From an uncultured Ruminococcus sp. (GTDB lineage: Bacteria > Bacillota > Clostridia > Oscillospirales > Acutalibacteraceae): a DNA stretch of 6,916 nucleotides. A program made the translations under genes and the position numbers. The stretch is from NCBI GenBank assembly GCA_902773045.1, contig CACYDE010000381.1, positions 1 through 6,916 on the forward strand, in the 5' to 3' direction. Below are positions 5,116 through 6,916 of the stretch, one piece after another. The first letter of the stretch is position 1. Each line of letters begins with the position of its first letter. The notes under the pieces were generated by a model that worked only from the letters and a program-made list of their open reading frames with translations, did not search any database and was not told the DNA's origin.

Positions 5116-5973
5116 ATGTCCGCAAAAGTAACTCTGCTGGCTTACACTCCGATGCCCGAACAAACTGTGGCAATGGCGGCTAAGCTGTGCTATTCGAAAT
5201 CGGATATAGAAACCGTAAAAGACGGTCTGACCGAAGAAAAGACAGCGTCTTTTCTTGATATGCTTTCATCTCTCGGTCACCAAAGCCCGATCGAGCATGC
5301 TTCGTTCACTTTTGGGATAGAGGGGATTTCAAGAGCCTGTTCACATCAGCTCGTGCGCCATAGGATCGCTTCCTACAGTCAGCAGTCGCAGCGCTATGTT
5401 GACGGAAGTTCCTTTGAATATGTGACTCCGCCTTCAATTGCGGAAGACTCCGATCTTCTTGAAAAGTACAGCAGAGCGATCGAACTTGAGGCGAAAGCCT
5501 ACGCTGAGGTTCGTGACGCTCTTATCGTTCGGAGCATAAAAAAATATCTGAACAATAATGAAGATAAAAAGAATGAATTCGGAAGTCCGGAGAATATTGC
5601 TGACGATGATCTGATAATGACATTCAAGCAGTTTGACGGAAAGAAATTTTCATCTTTTGAAAAGCTTGCGAATGAGGACGCAAGATTCATTCTTCCTAAC
5701 GCCTGTACAACAAAAATTATCTGCACATTCAATGCGAGAAGTCTTCTTAACTTTTTTGAACATCGCTGCTGCAACCGCGCTCAGTGGGAAATTCGTGATG
5801 TAGCTCAGCAGATGCTTGCTCTTGTGAAAGAAGCGGCTCCTCATATATTCGGAAAAGCCGGTCCGGGCTGTCTTTACGGCGTGTGTCCGGAGGGGAAAAT
5901 GTCGTGTGGAAGAATGAAGGAAATGCGTGAAAAATTCGGTGTTGCTCCAACAACCGATAAAAAGGTTCGATAA
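5116..5973 (+). CDS. thyX: Flavin-dependent thymidylate synthase
   Basis: 285 residues. ThyX makes dTMP from dUMP using methylene-tetrahydrofolate, FAD and NADPH, acting as a homotetramer in the cytoplasm. The signature RHRx7S is intact (R81-H82-R83, S91, then R93-Y94). Further family motifs are SPIEHASFTF (57-66), EDARFILPNA (187-196), NARSLLNFF (206-214) and RAQWEIRDVA (221-230). The tail has a Cys-rich GPGCLYGVCPEGKMSCG (249-265). Residues about 137-182 form a charged insertion between the family blocks, which explains a length above the 220-250 typical of many ThyX proteins. The start is set by AAAGGCGG at 5099-5106 and GAGG at 5108-5111. An 11-codon ORF overlaps the ATG by one base. tmk follows after 49 bases and the pair is probably one operon. 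No thyA is visible in this window. Confidence 0.97.
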   Translation: MSAKVTLLAYTPMPEQTVAMAAKLCYSKSDIETVKDGLTEEKTASFLDMLSSLGHQSPIEHASFTFGIEGISRACSHQLVRHRIASYSQQSQRYVDGSSFEYVTPPSIAEDSDLLEKYSRAIELEAKAYAEVRDALIVRSIKKYLNNNEDKKNEFGSPENIADDDLIMTFKQFDGKKFSSFEKLANEDARFILPNACTTKIICTFNARSLLNFFEHRCCNRAQWEIRDVAQQMLALVKEAAPHIFGKAGPGCLYGVCPEGKMSCGRMKEMREKFGVAPTTDKKVR

Positions 5974-6022
5974 AATCTCGAGCCGCGGTGATAATTTAAC
6001 GGACAGAGGAATGATTCGTAAA

Positions 6023-6694
6023 ATGAACGGAAAACTAATAGTTATCGAAGGACTTGACGGAAGCGGCAAAGCGACCCAGACGTCTCTTCTCTGCGAAAAA
6101 TATTCAAATAGAGAAATAATGTTCAGAAGGCTGAGTTTTCCGAATTACGAAAGTCCGTCGTCGGCGCTTGTCAAGATGTATCTCGGCGGTGAGTTCTCAA
6201 AAACACCCGAAGGAGTCAATCCTTATGCTGCGTCTGTTTTTTATGCTGCGGACAGGTGTGCTGGATATTTAAAAGATTGGAAAAAGGACTATGAAAAAGG
6301 AATGATCTTTGTTGCCGATCGTTACACGACCTCGAATGAAATATATCAAATGAGCAAGCTGCCTTTCGGTCAATGGGACGAGTTCCTTGATTGGACGGAG
6401 GATTTTGAGTATCGAAAACTTGGTATCCCGAAGCCCGACAAGGTAGTCTATCTCGATATGTCCGTTGAGGTTTCTCAAAGGCTCATGTCTGCGCGTTACG
6501 GCGGCGACGAGTCAAAAAAGGATATTCATGAAAGCAGCGTCGAGTTCCTGAAGCATTGCAGAGAAGCCGCTCTCTATGCCGCCGGAAAGCTTTCATGGTC
6601 GGTTATAAGATGTGACGACGGAGAAACGGCAAGGGGAATCGCCGAGATATCGGAGGAAATAGAGAAAGCAGTCGGTGATATTGTTTTTGGCTGA
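6023..6694 (+). CDS. tmk: Thymidylate kinase (dTMP kinase)
   Basis: 223 residues from the chosen ATG at 6023. The enzyme phosphorylates dTMP to dTDP with ATP, the step after ThyX. Visible motifs are the P-loop GLDGSGKAT (10-18), FPNYESPSS (39-47) in the dTMP-binding region, DRY (99-101) matching the family DRx motif, YLDMSVEVSQRL (143-154) leading to the lid, and KKDIHE (165-170). The P-loop has Ala where many kinases have Ser or Thr after the Lys (GKAT), as in a subset of Tmk-like proteins. The start at 6023 puts MNGKLIVIEG directly at the first beta strand, with AGAGGA (6005-6010) 12 bases upstream. An in-frame ATG at 6011 is possible (227 residues) but abuts that site. The in-frame ATG at 5927, inside thyX, is unlikely. 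No terminator was found downstream. Confidence 0.92.
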   Translation: MNGKLIVIEGLDGSGKATQTSLLCEKYSNREIMFRRLSFPNYESPSSALVKMYLGGEFSKTPEGVNPYAASVFYAADRCAGYLKDWKKDYEKGMIFVADRYTTSNEIYQMSKLPFGQWDEFLDWTEDFEYRKLGIPKPDKVVYLDMSVEVSQRLMSARYGGDESKKDIHESSVEFLKHCREAALYAAGKLSWSVIRCDDGETARGIAEISEEIEKAVGDIVFG

Positions 6695-6916
6695 CAGCAT
6701 TATAACTCAATATTCCCACATATTAATTACCCATTTGTCTTTATCGAAACTGTGTTTTTAGGAATTTGAACAGAGTTCGAGTAAACGGTTGAATGGGGGG
6801 ATGGGCGATGTCATTAAATTAAGAAAAAGTTGGTTAGGAACTGTGAAGAAATAAATTTTCAATTTATGCTTAGGATAATTTGTTCTGAACAAGGCAAATT
6901 TTTGCAGGAATACTAA
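6695..6916. other. Intergenic tail with two small palindromes
   Basis: This is an AT-rich stretch downstream of tmk with no supported gene. It contains ATAAATT-TTC-AATTTAT (6851-6867), a 7-bp AT-only hairpin, and TTGTTC-T-GAACAA (6880-6892), a 6-bp operator-like palindrome. An ORF of 17 codons (6801-6854, MGDVIKLRKSWLGTVKK) has a G-run directly against its ATG and is not convincing. No intrinsic terminator with a clear GC stem and T tract was seen. Confidence 0.5.

Noticed and set aside
5927..6022. Upstream in-frame ATG starts for tmk (5927, 6011)
   Set aside because: The 5927 start would place 32 extra residues overlapping thyX before the P-loop strand with no family match. At 6011 the AGAGGA site touches the ATG, leaving no spacing. 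6023 gives the usual Tmk N-terminus.
6801..6854. 17-codon ORF MGDVIKLRKSWLGTVKK
   Set aside because: The G-run abuts the ATG without spacing, the ORF is very short, and nothing supports translation.

Overview
The window comes from a bacterium that is most likely an anaerobic Clostridia member of the Oscillospirales/Ruminococcus type. This is inferred from four things: moderate GC with AT-rich intergenic gaps, strong GGAGG-like ribosome binding sites, a secreted protein ending in a dockerin of the type common in Ruminococcus-like genomes, and a Bacillus-type YmdB phosphodiesterase. No rRNA, tRNA, CRISPR array, insertion sequence or phage gene was seen.

Layout. (1) Positions 1-2085, plus strand: the 3' part of a large gene that enters from the left. 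It encodes a low-complexity protein with charged alanine-rich helices, long Pro/Gln/Ser/Arg linkers and four separate fingers of the form W-x-C-x2-C-x3-N-x6-C-x-C. These resemble eukaryotic RanBP2-type fingers but have one residue fewer in the last cysteine pair. This is the most unusual object in the window. (2) Positions 2086-2331: a tail-to-tail gap with three successive strong hairpins, the last a bidirectional terminator. (3) Positions 2332-3810, minus strand: a secreted modular protein with a signal peptide, a cohesin-like beta domain, an acidic linker, four 41-residue Cys/His repeats, a dockerin and an odd CxxCxxHxH tail. (4) Positions 4049-4819, minus strand: ymdB, with all expected metal ligands. 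(5) Positions 4820-5115: a divergent promoter region serving ymdB leftward and thyX rightward. (6) Positions 5116-5973 thyX and 6023-6694 tmk, plus strand: a two-gene dTMP/dTDP synthesis unit. (7) Positions 6695-6916: non-coding as far as can be seen, with two small palindromes.

How the genes relate. ThyX (dUMP to dTMP, flavin-dependent) and Tmk (dTMP to dTDP) catalyse consecutive steps and are very likely co-transcribed. YmdB is divergent and separately transcribed. The dockerin protein has its own promoter region and terminator and looks like an independent cell-surface or extracellular component. The zinc-finger protein has no visible functional link to the others, and its true N-terminus and upstream neighbours lie outside the window.
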